DNA of 64,000 nt from JBFMFR01 sp040752025 (lineage in GTDB: Bacteria > Chloroflexota > Anaerolineae > Anaerolineales > UBA4823): positions 17,452-81,451 of the forward strand of contig JBFMFR010000032.1 in the NCBI GenBank assembly GCA_040752025.1. Reading direction: 5' to 3'. A model generated the notes under the pieces. That model did no database searches, was not told the DNA's origin, and was given only the letters and a program-made list of their open reading frames with translations. Each line of letters opens with the position of its first letter. Positions within the stretch are counted from its first letter, which is position 1. Shown here one piece after another: positions 19,750-31,131 of this stretch. Both the position numbers and the translations under genes were made by a program.

Positions 19750-19802
19750 GGCCGCTGGCGATGAGCCAGCGGCCCGTTCTTGGTTTGTTCCTATGCATAG
19801 GA
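19750..19802 (-). promoter_or_regulatory. Hairpin and 14-bp palindrome in the leader of the DUF5666 gene
   Basis: GGCCGCTGGC at 19750-19759 pairs perfectly with GCCAGCGGCC at 19765-19774 (five-base loop). Just upstream for the minus-strand gene lies TCCTATGCATAGGA (19789-19802), a perfect palindrome, and half of it recurs at 19727-19738 next to the shine-dalgarno. A palindrome plus a half-site flanking a stem could be an operator and leader element. No regulator gene is adjacent. Confidence 0.4.
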
Positions 19803-19866
19803 TATCTCAGCGGCGTAAACGCCTGCCTACCGCATTGTAAAATCCTTGTAAAACGGGGCAAAGCGC

Positions 19867-20514
19867 CTAACCGAAGACGACTTCCTCACGCCCGGTCAGC
19901 TTGTCCTGGATGCGCTCGACGACGATGTCCAGGTGGCGGGATTCGTGGACGAAATCCAGGTCGTCGGTGCGGATGGTGAGCACCGGGCAAACGTCGAAGC
20001 TCTGCATCCAATCCTCGTAGAACGACTCGAGCAGGGTCAAATACTCGTCCGAGATGCCGCCCTCGATGGCCCGCCCGCGCCGGCGGATGCGCTCCACCAG
20101 GACCGCCACCGGGGCGCGCAGGTAGATGAGCAGGTCGGGCGGGGGCAGCTTGCCCACCACCAGGTCGAAGACCCGCCGGTAGGCCAGGTAGTCGCGCTCG
20201 CTGAGGTTGCCCATGTGGTGCAGCGCCCGGGCGAAGATATAAGCGTCTTCATAGATGCTGCGATCCAGGATGGCCGACTGCGGCGCAGCCGCTAAATCCA
20301 GGTACTGCTGGGCGCGGTGCCCCAGGAAGAAGATCTGCAAGTGGAAGGACCAGGCGCGCATGTCGGCGTAGAAATCGGGCAGGTAGGGGTTATCCGCCAC
20401 GGATTCGAAGGCCGTCTGCCAGCCCAGCCGCCCGCCCAGGCGCTCGGTCAAAGAGGTTTTGCCGGCGCCGATGTTGCCGGCCAGGAGAATCATGCGTTTG
20501 GTCATAGGGATCAC
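19867..20514 (-). CDS. Deoxynucleoside kinase (dCK/dGK family)
   Basis: A 215-residue deoxynucleoside kinase that phosphorylates deoxyadenosine, deoxyguanosine or deoxycytidine with NTP for salvage. The P-loop is GNIGAGKTSL; DRSIYEDAYIFA holds the catalytic/base-recognition Arg and Glu; RIRRRGRAIE is the lid. Start GTG at 20514 overlaps the stop of the zinc-finger gene in GTGA; ATG at 20505 is an alternative. Its coupling to a toxin/antitoxin-like trio is odd. It would supply dNMPs alongside the ribonucleotide reductase encoded 5 kb away. Confidence 0.87.
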   Translation of the reverse strand: MIPMTKRMILLAGNIGAGKTSLTERLGGRLGWQTAFESVADNPYLPDFYADMRAWSFHLQIFFLGHRAQQYLDLAAAPQSAILDRSIYEDAYIFARALHHMGNLSERDYLAYRRVFDLVVGKLPPPDLLIYLRAPVAVLVERIRRRGRAIEGGISDEYLTLLESFYEDWMQSFDVCPVLTIRTDDLDFVHESRHLDIVVERIQDKLTGREEVVFG

Positions 20515-20756
20515 AATGCGTAAACCGACACGACCACCTCACGCGCTGCCTGGCGGCGCCCGTGGATGCTCTCCTCAACCAGCTTGAGCACATTGGCAGC
20601 GTAGTAACGCGTGCCACACTGGGTACACACCCCCGCAGGCACATTCTCGATCAAAGCATAGCTGCCCTTGACCTTGCGGTGCAGCGTGACGCGCTTCTCC
20701 ACGATTGGGCCGCTGCAATATTCACAGGTTTCACCGTCCCAAAAGCCCATGTTCAT
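20511..20756 (-). CDS. YgiT-type zinc-finger protein (antitoxin-like)
   Basis: An 81-residue protein with two CxxC pairs (CEYCSG and CTQCGTRYY) and the closing KLVEESIHGRR, typical of the YgiT-type/MqsA N-terminal zinc finger. It lacks the MqsA helix-turn-helix half. AAAGGAG precedes the ATG at 20756. It lies seven bases after the DUF4258 gene, and DUF4258 plus YgiT-type finger is a recurrent toxin/antitoxin-like pair. Role as antitoxin is inferred only from this pairing. Confidence 0.78.
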   Translation of the reverse strand: MNMGFWDGETCEYCSGPIVEKRVTLHRKVKGSYALIENVPAGVCTQCGTRYYAANVLKLVEESIHGRRQAAREVVVSVYAL

Positions 20757-20763
20757 CGCTCCT

Positions 20764-21039
20764 TTACCTTTTCGGTCGATCTTCATAGACAGTAATGATT
20801 CGAACCTTACTCGTAGTAGTAAGCCGAAACACAATTCCGATCTCTCGACCATCCAGGGCCTGACCAATGATTTCGTACTTGTCATCTCGAGGCCAGGTCT
20901 TCCTGACTCTGCCTGTCAAGATACCATTCTCTACATCGTAGATATCAAAGCCATCTGATTGCGCTTCTTCATCCGCATGTTCTGTTAGGTAATACAGACC
21001 ATTGCGAACCAGGGATCGAATTTGTGAGATTTTGCTCAC
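20764..21039 (-). CDS. DUF4258 protein (toxin-like)
   Basis: A 91-residue protein starting with GTG. It has the DUF4258 pattern: a helix with YYLTEHADEEAQ, then DIYDVENGILTG, a strand with KYEIIGQALDGREIGIVF and the closing RIITVYED. The fold is RelE/BrnT-like and members often pair with a zinc-finger or HTH antitoxin. It follows the DUF433 gene by three bases. Activity is not shown by sequence alone. Confidence 0.72.
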   Translation of the reverse strand: MSKISQIRSLVRNGLYYLTEHADEEAQSDGFDIYDVENGILTGRVRKTWPRDDKYEIIGQALDGREIGIVFRLTTTSKVRIITVYEDRPKR

Positions 21040-21042
21040 AGA

Positions 21043-21351
21043 TCACACTTCTGCAATTTGGCGCAGCCGCTGAACTGCTTGCGAGGGATGGCGATCCTGT
21101 TCCTGGCGCTGCCGCCGGATTTCAGCCTCGACCGCTTGCAAATAGGCGTTCACCTGCTGAAGGTTGCGCCAATAGTAGGTGAGTGTGGCATAAACCTGCT
21201 CGAGGGAGAGGGTACGGTAGCGCGCTGCAATCTGCTCAGGGAACAGGCCCAGGTCCAGGTAATCCCACAAGATCGTCTCGATGCCCACGCGCGTGCCGCG
21301 CACACGAATGTCATGAGCAGCGATAAAATCGAAATAATCTTCCAATTGCAC
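21043..21351 (-). CDS. DUF433-family antitoxin-like protein
   Basis: A 102-residue protein with the DUF433 fold: DIRVRGTRVGIETILWDYLDLGLFPE, IAARYRTLSLEQVYATLTYYW, then a charged C-terminal helix. DUF433 proteins are usually DNA-binding antitoxins paired with a PIN-like DUF5615 nuclease, but no such partner is here. GTG at 21351 is chosen because AGGAG lies seven bases upstream; a longer frame to 21399 is open but has no site. It is first in a four-gene transcript that ends with the deoxynucleoside kinase. Confidence 0.72.
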   Translation of the reverse strand: MQLEDYFDFIAAHDIRVRGTRVGIETILWDYLDLGLFPEQIAARYRTLSLEQVYATLTYYWRNLQQVNAYLQAVEAEIRRQRQEQDRHPSQAVQRLRQIAEV

Positions 21352-21460
21352 AGCACAACTCCTGGCGGGAATATTACCGCGAAGGCGGCAGGCCGTCAAG
21401 CAGGTGGGATTCGCAATGAGGACAAATGATCTATGCGGTTTTTAAAGCGGGAGGGGCGGC

Positions 21461-21555
21461 GGGGGCGGGTCGATTTGATGGAGGCGCGCCGCAGGCCAGA
21501 CGGGATGGTAGTAAGGCAGGTGAATTTGCCAGAACGGGCAGACCCGCCCCTACGG
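21461..21555. repeat. 95-bp repeat with GC-rich inverted ends, copy 1
   Basis: Begins GGGGGCGGGTCGA and ends GACCCGCCCCTACGG, so its ends are inverted copies of CGTAGGGGCGGGTC. The inside matches copy 2 at 23919-24013, sharing GGAGGCGCGCCGCAGGC, GGATGG, AAGGCAG, TTTGCCAGAA and GGGCAGA. On the minus strand the TAG of its end is the stop codon of the kinase fragment. It looks like a MITE or REP-type element with no coding capacity. Confidence 0.75.
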
Positions 21556-21954
21556 GTGCGCGGGTGGGGGGAGGCGGAGCGATGTGAGGGAGGGGCGCGG
21601 CGGGGTAGATAGGGCGGTTGTGGGGTACGCGTGCAGCGGCGCGCCGGCGCGCTGCAGCATGTGCGCCAGGTCTTCGCCTTCGATGTAATCCATGACCAGG
21701 TACTGCCCCTGCCCGGCCACGGTGAACGAATCGAAGACGCGCGGCAGGTTGGGGTGGCGCAGGTTGAAGAGCAGCGAGGCCTCGCGGGTGAACTGCGCCT
21801 GGGCGGCGGGCGAGGTGTCGAAGTTCTCTTTCACGGCGCAGGGGCCGTTCAGGGTGGTATCCCAGGCGCGGTAAACCGCCCCGAACCCGCCCTGCCCGAG
21901 CAGCTTAGCGATGCGGTAGCGGTGGTGCAGAATTTCTCCGGGATTTAGAGGCAT
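21550..21954 (-). pseudogene. Ser/Thr protein kinase fragment, N-lobe only
   Basis: The first 106 codons are a good bacterial Ser/Thr kinase N-lobe: glycine loop LGQGGFGAVY, ATP lysine in CAVKE, helix-C Glu in TREASLLF and hinge region VMDYIEGEDLAHML. After GAPL the homology ends and 28 Pro/Thr-rich residues run into a TAG supplied by the adjacent repeat. The catalytic loop, DFG and the whole C-lobe are missing, so it cannot be an active kinase. It is a close relative of the gene at 22079-23817 but retains parts that the other lost. Confidence 0.75.
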
Positions 21955-22078
21955 ATCCGTAGACAGGGAACTGTAGAACAGGAAACAGGGAGATCGCAGC
22001 AGCGACCGGTAGGGATATTATATCGCAATCCATTGGCTGCGCTCCTGGCAGAAAGCCAGCCAGGAGAATCCCAGCAGC

Positions 22079-23817
22079 TTACTTCCCTGGGACCAGCAGG
22101 CAGCGGAAGCCGACGCTGGCGCCACGGAAAGCCGGATCGAGGTGGTTACGCTCCGCCACGCGCAGGAGGCTCGACTGATAATTCCAGGCGCCTCCGCGCA
22201 GCACACGCAACCGGTCGGTATCTGGACCCGGAGGATTGCGCTCCGGTGAGCCAATGTAAAACGTTTCCCAATACCAGTCCTGCACCCACTCCCAGAGGTT
22301 GCCGGCCATATCGTACAATCCGTAGCCGTTGGGCTGGAAGCTGCCCACCGCACTGGTATCTCCGATGCAGTAATCGTCTTCGTCCCAGTGATCATCCTCG
22401 TCCCAGTAATTGGCCTGTACACAAGTCGGCACATCATCCCCCCATGGATACAGCTTGCCTTCTAATCCGCCGCGGGCAAACGCCCGCCGCGCCATTCACA
22501 ATACGCATCCGCCATCTCCCAGGTCACGTAGATCACCGGATAACCAGCGTACTCCGGATTGTCATAATAGCTGCCGCGCGTGTAAGACTTGCTCGATGTG
22601 GGCGGGTCGCACGCTCCAGCCGCAACGCACCCAGCGTAACGGGCGTTGGTCACCTCATAGGCATCGATGGAATAAGCATCCAGGTAGACCGTGTGCACCG
22701 GCTTCTCATCGCTTTCCCCGCTTTCGTTGCCCATGTGGAATTCCCCTGCCAGGATCAATACCATGCTCTCCGGCGCGGCGGTAGGGAACAGGGCTTGCGT
22801 TGGTGCAGCAAGCGTGGCTGTCTGCGCCGGCGCGGCGAGCGTTGGCATGCGCAGCGGACGACTGTCCTGCGGGTTATCCTCACCCAGCAAAGCCGAAATC
22901 AAAACCACGAACAGCAATAGAATCAACATACCCAGCGACCCTGATTCTAACCCCGCCCAGATCCACGGGCCACGGCGCGCCCGCCGCTTTGCCTTACTTC
23001 CATCCCCCACCACCCCCTGCGTGTTCCCTACGTGCGTCTGGGTAGGGCCAGCCGCCCCAATCTGTAACGCATCCCAGAACTCCGCAATGCTGCCATAGCG
23101 ACCGGCGCGGTTGATGCGCATGGCCTTCTCTAAGGCAGCGCTCACCCCCATCGATACGCGTGGGTTGACCCGCCGGGCCGCTTCCGGCGGCGCCGCCACC
23201 CCCGAAACGATGTCGACGCTGGCAGGCGGCAGCCGGCAGGTCAGCAGCGTGTAAAGGGTTGCGCCTAACGCATACACATCGCTCTGGGCGTCCGTTGTTC
23301 CCGATCCATATTGCTCCGGCGGCGAGTAGCCCGGTGTGACTGGCCGCGGCCCGGGATCGGAAAGCCCGGCAATACCGAAACCCACCAGGATGGCCTGCCC
23401 CTGCGAGGTGATGTGGATGTTGGCCGGCTTAAGGTCGCGATGGATAACCGCCGGGCTCTGGTCGTGCAGGTAGCTCAAGGCGGCACACACCTGCCCGATC
23501 CAGACCAGCGCCTGGGCCTCATCCAGCGGCGCCCCGGTGCGCCCGAGCATGTGCGCCAGGTCTTCCCCCTCAATGTAGTCCATGACCAAATATTGCCCCT
23601 GCCCGGCCACCATGAACGAATCGAAGATCCGCGGCAGGTTGGGATGGCGCAGGGTGAAGTGCGCCTGCGCCGCCGGTGAGGTGTCGAAGATCTCCTTCAC
23701 CGCGCAGGGCTGGTTCAATTGGACATCCCAGGCGTGGTAGGTCGCCCCGAAGCCCTGCCCAAGCAGTTCAACGATGCGATAGCGGTTGTGCAGAATGTCT
23801 CCAGGAGTTAGCGCCAA
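22079..23817 (-). pseudogene. Decayed Ser/Thr kinase - formylglycine-generating-enzyme (FGE-like) fusion
   Basis: The original product was a kinase, a membrane helix (about residues 282-305) and an extracellular FGE-sulfatase domain. The kinase keeps HRDLKPANI and SPPEQYGSG. It has lost a glycine of the loop (LGQGFGATY), eight helix-C residues including the Glu (FTLRHP against FTREASLLFNLRHP in the sister copy), and the DFG Asp (ILVGFGIA). The FGE domain starts at MVLILAGEFHMGNESG but the frame stops at 22462 after CEWRGGRLP. The rest of FGE resumes in another frame (22079-22488) with ARGGLEGKLYPWG through VGFRCL, as if about 25-28 bases were deleted. A -10-like TATAAT lies about 55 bases upstream. 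Confidence 0.82.
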
Positions 23818-23918
23818 CTTACCTCCCCAGGGGTGATAGACGGTAGACAGGAAACAGAAAACAGGGTCAGAGCATTATATCGCGAGGTGAACGGCGCCGG
23901 GGATAATGATGTGCACAT

Positions 23919-24013
23919 GGGGGCGGGTCGAGTTGGTGGAGGCGCGCCGCAGGCAAGACAGGATGGCTGGAAGGCAGACCGTTTTGCCAGAATGGGCAGA
24001 CCCGCCCCTACGG
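23919..24013. repeat. 95-bp repeat with GC-rich inverted ends, copy 2
   Basis: Second copy of the element at 21461-21555, same orientation, about 80-85 percent alike by eye. It runs from GGGGGCGGGTCGA to GACCCGCCCCTACGG. Its right end overlaps the 3' end of the membrane-protein gene on the minus strand and provides that gene's TAG stop. The two copies bracket the two kinase remnants. Confidence 0.75.
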
Positions 24014-24712
24014 TGGATCTACGCGGGTCTTGCGGGCGCCCCAGGCCTGCACCAGCACGCTGAGGATGGCGGCGTAGACGATCAATTTCTGGCCCGTGGC
24101 CTGGATCATGCGCCCTTCCAGGCTGTTGTAGGGATCGGGGCCCTGGGTGAGCAGCAGCAGGTAGAGCACCAGCAAGAAGGTGAAGCCCAGGAACACGAAG
24201 CCGTAGCGCCGGGGGTAGTGCGGCGCGAGGAAGATCACCAGAGTGTACAGGCCGGCTGCCAGCGGGAAAAAACGGAAAGCCCACAGCACGAACTGCAAGT
24301 GGATGGGGCGCAGCAGGTTCGCCGGGGTAAAGGCCACGCCGATGAAGCACAGCCCAGAGAGCACACCGGACAACGTCCCGGCCCGGCTGAGCCAGCGCAG
24401 CAGGCGCGTGTGCGTGAACAGCCGGGCGAAGGCTACGAAGAACAGCGCCAGCCCCAGGCCGGCCAGCAGCAAGGCGATGAAGAACAGAATCGCCGATACG
24501 GTGTTGGCCTGGCCAGTGGGCGTGCGGGTGTAGCCCAGGGCGGAGAAGAAATTGGTGAAGAAGCGGTAGCCCTGGGTGGGCACGCCGCCCAGCTCACCGC
24601 CAGGGTAGAACAGCATGGCGCCCAGGGTAAGCACCACGAATTGGGAACAGGCTAATACAGCCAATAAAAACGGATCGCGGATCAGAAAAGGCTTGTTATC
24701 CTCAGGCGACAC
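24008..24712 (-). CDS. Multi-spanning membrane protein of unknown function (DUF998-like)
   Basis: A 234-residue protein with six or seven hydrophobic helices. The first loop holds FYPGGELGG and TNFFSALGYTRTPTG, which recalls DUF998-type membrane proteins, but the match is by general look only. The C-terminal residues and the stop codon lie in the end of the 95-bp repeat, so the natural end may have been changed. Its start overlaps the stop of the nucleotidyltransferase gene by 11 bases, so the two are probably co-transcribed. Confidence 0.65.
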   Translation of the reverse strand: MSPEDNKPFLIRDPFLLAVLACSQFVVLTLGAMLFYPGGELGGVPTQGYRFFTNFFSALGYTRTPTGQANTVSAILFFIALLLAGLGLALFFVAFARLFTHTRLLRWLSRAGTLSGVLSGLCFIGVAFTPANLLRPIHLQFVLWAFRFFPLAAGLYTLVIFLAPHYPRRYGFVFLGFTFLLVLYLLLLTQGPDPYNSLEGRMIQATGQKLIVYAAILSVLVQAWGARKTRVDPP

Positions 24713-24992
24713 GAATGGCCTCTGCCTCGATTTGGGAGCGCAGGCGCGGTCGGAGGGCCTGGGGCGTCACCAGGTCCACAGACCGGCTCAATAAGTCCTC
24801 CAGGAAGAACTTGGTTTCCATGAATCCATCAAACGTCGCCGGACCGCTGAATTCCACCAGGATATCGATATCGCTATCGGGTTGGGCTTCGTCGCGCGCC
24901 AGCGAGCCGAACACCGCCAGGGACTTTACTCCCAGCGCGTCCAGATCCTGCTTGTGTTGGCGCAAAACCCGCAAAACTTCTTCGCGAACCAC
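24702..24992 (-). CDS. MntA-like minimal nucleotidyltransferase
   Basis: A 96-residue nucleotidyltransferase with the motif GSLARDEAQPDSDIDILVEF, giving the GS and DxD metal-binding residues, and a C-terminal Arg-rich helix. Such proteins often act as antitoxins that AMPylate a HepT toxin. No HepT gene is adjacent; instead a membrane protein overlaps. It may be an orphan or may have lost its partner. Confidence 0.82.
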   Translation of the reverse strand: MVREEVLRVLRQHKQDLDALGVKSLAVFGSLARDEAQPDSDIDILVEFSGPATFDGFMETKFFLEDLLSRSVDLVTPQALRPRLRSQIEAEAIRVA

Positions 24993-25053
24993 AGCGTTCC
25001 CTCAACCTCAAATCATTGCAGAACGAACTGGCTGAAAGAATCTACCACGAAAC

Positions 25054-28890
<3,837 letters not shown>

Positions 28891-28971
28891 TAAACAGCCT
28901 CCTCACCAGCAAATGTGGACAGACAAAGATACCCAGCGCATCTCCATCGCCGGGCCAAGTGAAATTCGCTT

Positions 28972-29421
28972 TTAGCCTTCTAGCAAACGGTCGATCTCGC
29001 TACGAATGGATTTCAGATCATCCAGGCCCAGGTATACGATGGCGTAGCGAATATAGGCGATGTGGTCCAACTCTTTCAAACCAGCAATGACCATGTCCCC
29101 AACCACCCGGGAGGAAACCTCAGCGCGCCCCATGGCTTGCAGCGTGGCTTCGATCTCCCCAACCAGGCGCTCGATATCCGCCGCCGAAACGGGGCGCTTG
29201 GCGCACGAGATGCGGATGCCGCGGATCAATTTATCGCGGTCAAACTCTTCGCGCGTGCCATCCTGCTTGATGATCAAGGGAGTGGCCAGGATGGGGCGCT
29301 CATAGGTACTGAAGCGCTGCCCGCATTGCTCACACTCGCGCCGCCGCCTGACGCCGCCGCGCGTATCGTGTGAGGTATCGACAACTCGAGAGTGGTGGTG
29401 TTTACAGTATGGACAACGCAT
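28972..29421 (-). CDS. nrdR: Transcriptional repressor NrdR
   Basis: A 149-residue NrdR: a zinc ribbon with CPYCKHHHSRVVDTS and CEQCGQRFSTYER, then an ATP-cone (LIIKQDGTREEFDRDKLIRGI). It senses ATP/dATP and represses ribonucleotide reductase genes. The ATG at 29421 begins MRCPYC as in the family; a longer open frame to 29544 is not used. It is 81 bases upstream of nrdJ, its expected target. I found no clear pair of NrdR boxes in the leaders of nrdR or nrdJ. Confidence 0.95.
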   Translation of the reverse strand: MRCPYCKHHHSRVVDTSHDTRGGVRRRRECEQCGQRFSTYERPILATPLIIKQDGTREEFDRDKLIRGIRISCAKRPVSAADIERLVGEIEATLQAMGRAEVSSRVVGDMVIAGLKELDHIAYIRYAIVYLGLDDLKSIRSEIDRLLEG

Positions 29422-29587
29422 AGGACTTGGACCATAGAACAAATGTAACCGCCATATATGGGGGTACATCCTCCACCACCCCGCACCCGTGGCGATCAGT
29501 AAGCAGCATTCTAGCACAATTGTACCAGCATTGCAAGGGTACAAGGGTACGCAATGCTTAAATTAATGGATTTTTTAAGGTAGCAAC

Positions 29588-29624
29588 GCGTTGAGCCTGG
29601 CGCATATCACGCCAGGCTCAACGC
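29588..29624 (-). terminator. 15-bp perfect hairpin downstream of ftsZ
   Basis: GCGTTGAGCCTGGCG (29588-29602) pairs fully with 29610-29624, loop of seven. It lies in the 403-base gap between nrdR and ftsZ (29422-29824) and is about 200 bases past the ftsZ stop on the minus strand. Downstream on that strand comes CCTTAAAAAATCC, not a clean T run. The rest of the gap has short GCCTGCC/GGCAGGC palindromes and direct repeats near 29535 (AAGGGTAC twice) but no gene. Confidence 0.5.
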
Positions 29625-29824
29625 TCTTACCGCAGGCCTCCCCATGCGAAGGCAGAAATGGGAAGTTCGCCTGCGCCTGCCCTACAGGCAAACAGGCAGG
29701 CAGAAATCCCTACAGGAGGAATGTCCTTTCAACGATATACCCGCGCAACGCAAGTCAAGTGGCTGCTGCAAGGCAATCCTGCTGCAAGATCGCAGCGCCT
29801 ACCAGCAGCACCTGTTCAGGTCTC

Positions 29825-30958
29825 TTACAAGTTCTTCTTGCGCAGGAAGGCCGGGATGTCCAGATCGTCCGTATTGTAAGTGCGTGCTGTGAACTCCTTC
29901 GGTGCTGCAGGCCGGGATGGCTGAGGCGCTTCGACGTAGGCTTCTTGTTTCTCCCGGACCTCCGCTACCGGCGCTTCCACAATCCGGCGTGGCACGCCGG
30001 TGCGCTCAAAACCCGTAGCAATGACGGTGATGCGCACCTGGTCCTTCATGTTGGGATCGATGACCGCGCCAAAGATCAGGTTGACATCCGGGTGAGCGGT
30101 TTCCTTGATGATAGCAGCGGCCTGGTTCACGTCGAACAGGGTCAATTCTGGCCCGCCGGTGACGTTAAACAGAATGCCGCGCGCCCCGTCGATGGTGATG
30201 TCCAACAACTGGCTGGAAATGGCCTGCTCGGCCGCCATGCGGGCAGCGTCCTCGCCCTTGGCCTGGCCGACCGCCATCAGCGCCGCACCACCCTCCGACA
30301 TGATCGTGCGCACATCGGCGAAGTCCAGGTTGATCAGGCCGGGCACGGTGATCAGCTCAGAGATGCCCTGCACGCCCTGGCGCAGCACATCGTCGGCCAC
30401 ACGGAAAGCGGTCTGCAAGTTAGCGCGCTTGTCCACGATTTGTAGCAGCCGGTCATTGGGGATAACGATCAGCGTGTCGGCCTGTTCCTTCAAGCGGGAG
30501 ATGCCCGACTCGGCAGACTGGATGCGCCGCGAACCTTCGAAGGTGAACGGACGAGTGACGACGCCAATCGTCAGTGCACCGACCTCCTTGGCGATCTGCG
30601 CCACAACCGCGGCGCCGCCTGTGCCTGTGCCGCCGCCCATGCCGGCGGTGATGAAGACCATATCCGAGCCCTTGAGCACGGAGTACAGTTCTTCCGCCGA
30701 CTCCTCGGTGGCCTTGCGCCCGACTTCGGGATCGCCACCCGAGCCCAGGCCGCGCGTCAGCTTCTCGCCGACGCGCACGCGCATGCTGGCCTTAGACAGC
30801 AGCAGCGCCTGGGCATCGGTGTTGATCGCCAAGAAATCGACGCCTTGCAGACCTTCATCAATCATACGATCGACGGCGTTACAACCGCCGCCGCCTACGC
30901 CCACCACTTTAATGCGGGCGAAGGATTCTACCTGGTTGGAATTTGTGTTAGCTGGCAT
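29825..30958 (-). CDS. ftsZ: Cell division GTPase FtsZ
   Basis: A 377-residue tubulin homologue that forms the division ring. GTP-binding motifs are VVGVGGGGCNAVDRM and ITAGMGGGTGTGGA; NLDFADVRTIM is the T7 region and the C-terminal anchor peptide is DDLDIPAFLRKK, which binds FtsA. ATG at 30958 follows GAGGAGG; an earlier start at 31036 has no such support. It is the last gene of the dcw run, 173 bases after ftsA, a gap long enough for its own promoter. Confidence 0.97.
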   Translation of the reverse strand: MPANTNSNQVESFARIKVVGVGGGGCNAVDRMIDEGLQGVDFLAINTDAQALLLSKASMRVRVGEKLTRGLGSGGDPEVGRKATEESAEELYSVLKGSDMVFITAGMGGGTGTGGAAVVAQIAKEVGALTIGVVTRPFTFEGSRRIQSAESGISRLKEQADTLIVIPNDRLLQIVDKRANLQTAFRVADDVLRQGVQGISELITVPGLINLDFADVRTIMSEGGAALMAVGQAKGEDAARMAAEQAISSQLLDITIDGARGILFNVTGGPELTLFDVNQAAAIIKETAHPDVNLIFGAVIDPNMKDQVRITVIATGFERTGVPRRIVEAPVAEVREKQEAYVEAPQPSRPAAPKEFTARTYNTDDLDIPAFLRKKNL

Positions 30959-31131
30959 TGCTTCCTCCTCATAAGGATAAGATATAGGGATTTGAGGTTT
31001 ATCTTCCACGTGGGCCGCCTCTGCCTGGCAGCTCACGCTCGATCAGGGACATAGGCCCTGTGATCCACATCAACGAAAGTACCGAATACATCGAATGCTC
31101 CAAGTGAAGCCGGTCCAGACGGTCACCCCGG

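Noticed and set aside
28891..29590. NrdR boxes before nrdJ or nrdR
   Set aside because: I looked for paired ACACTATATATTGTG-like words; only a weak CCATATATGG at 29452-29461 is present, unpaired.
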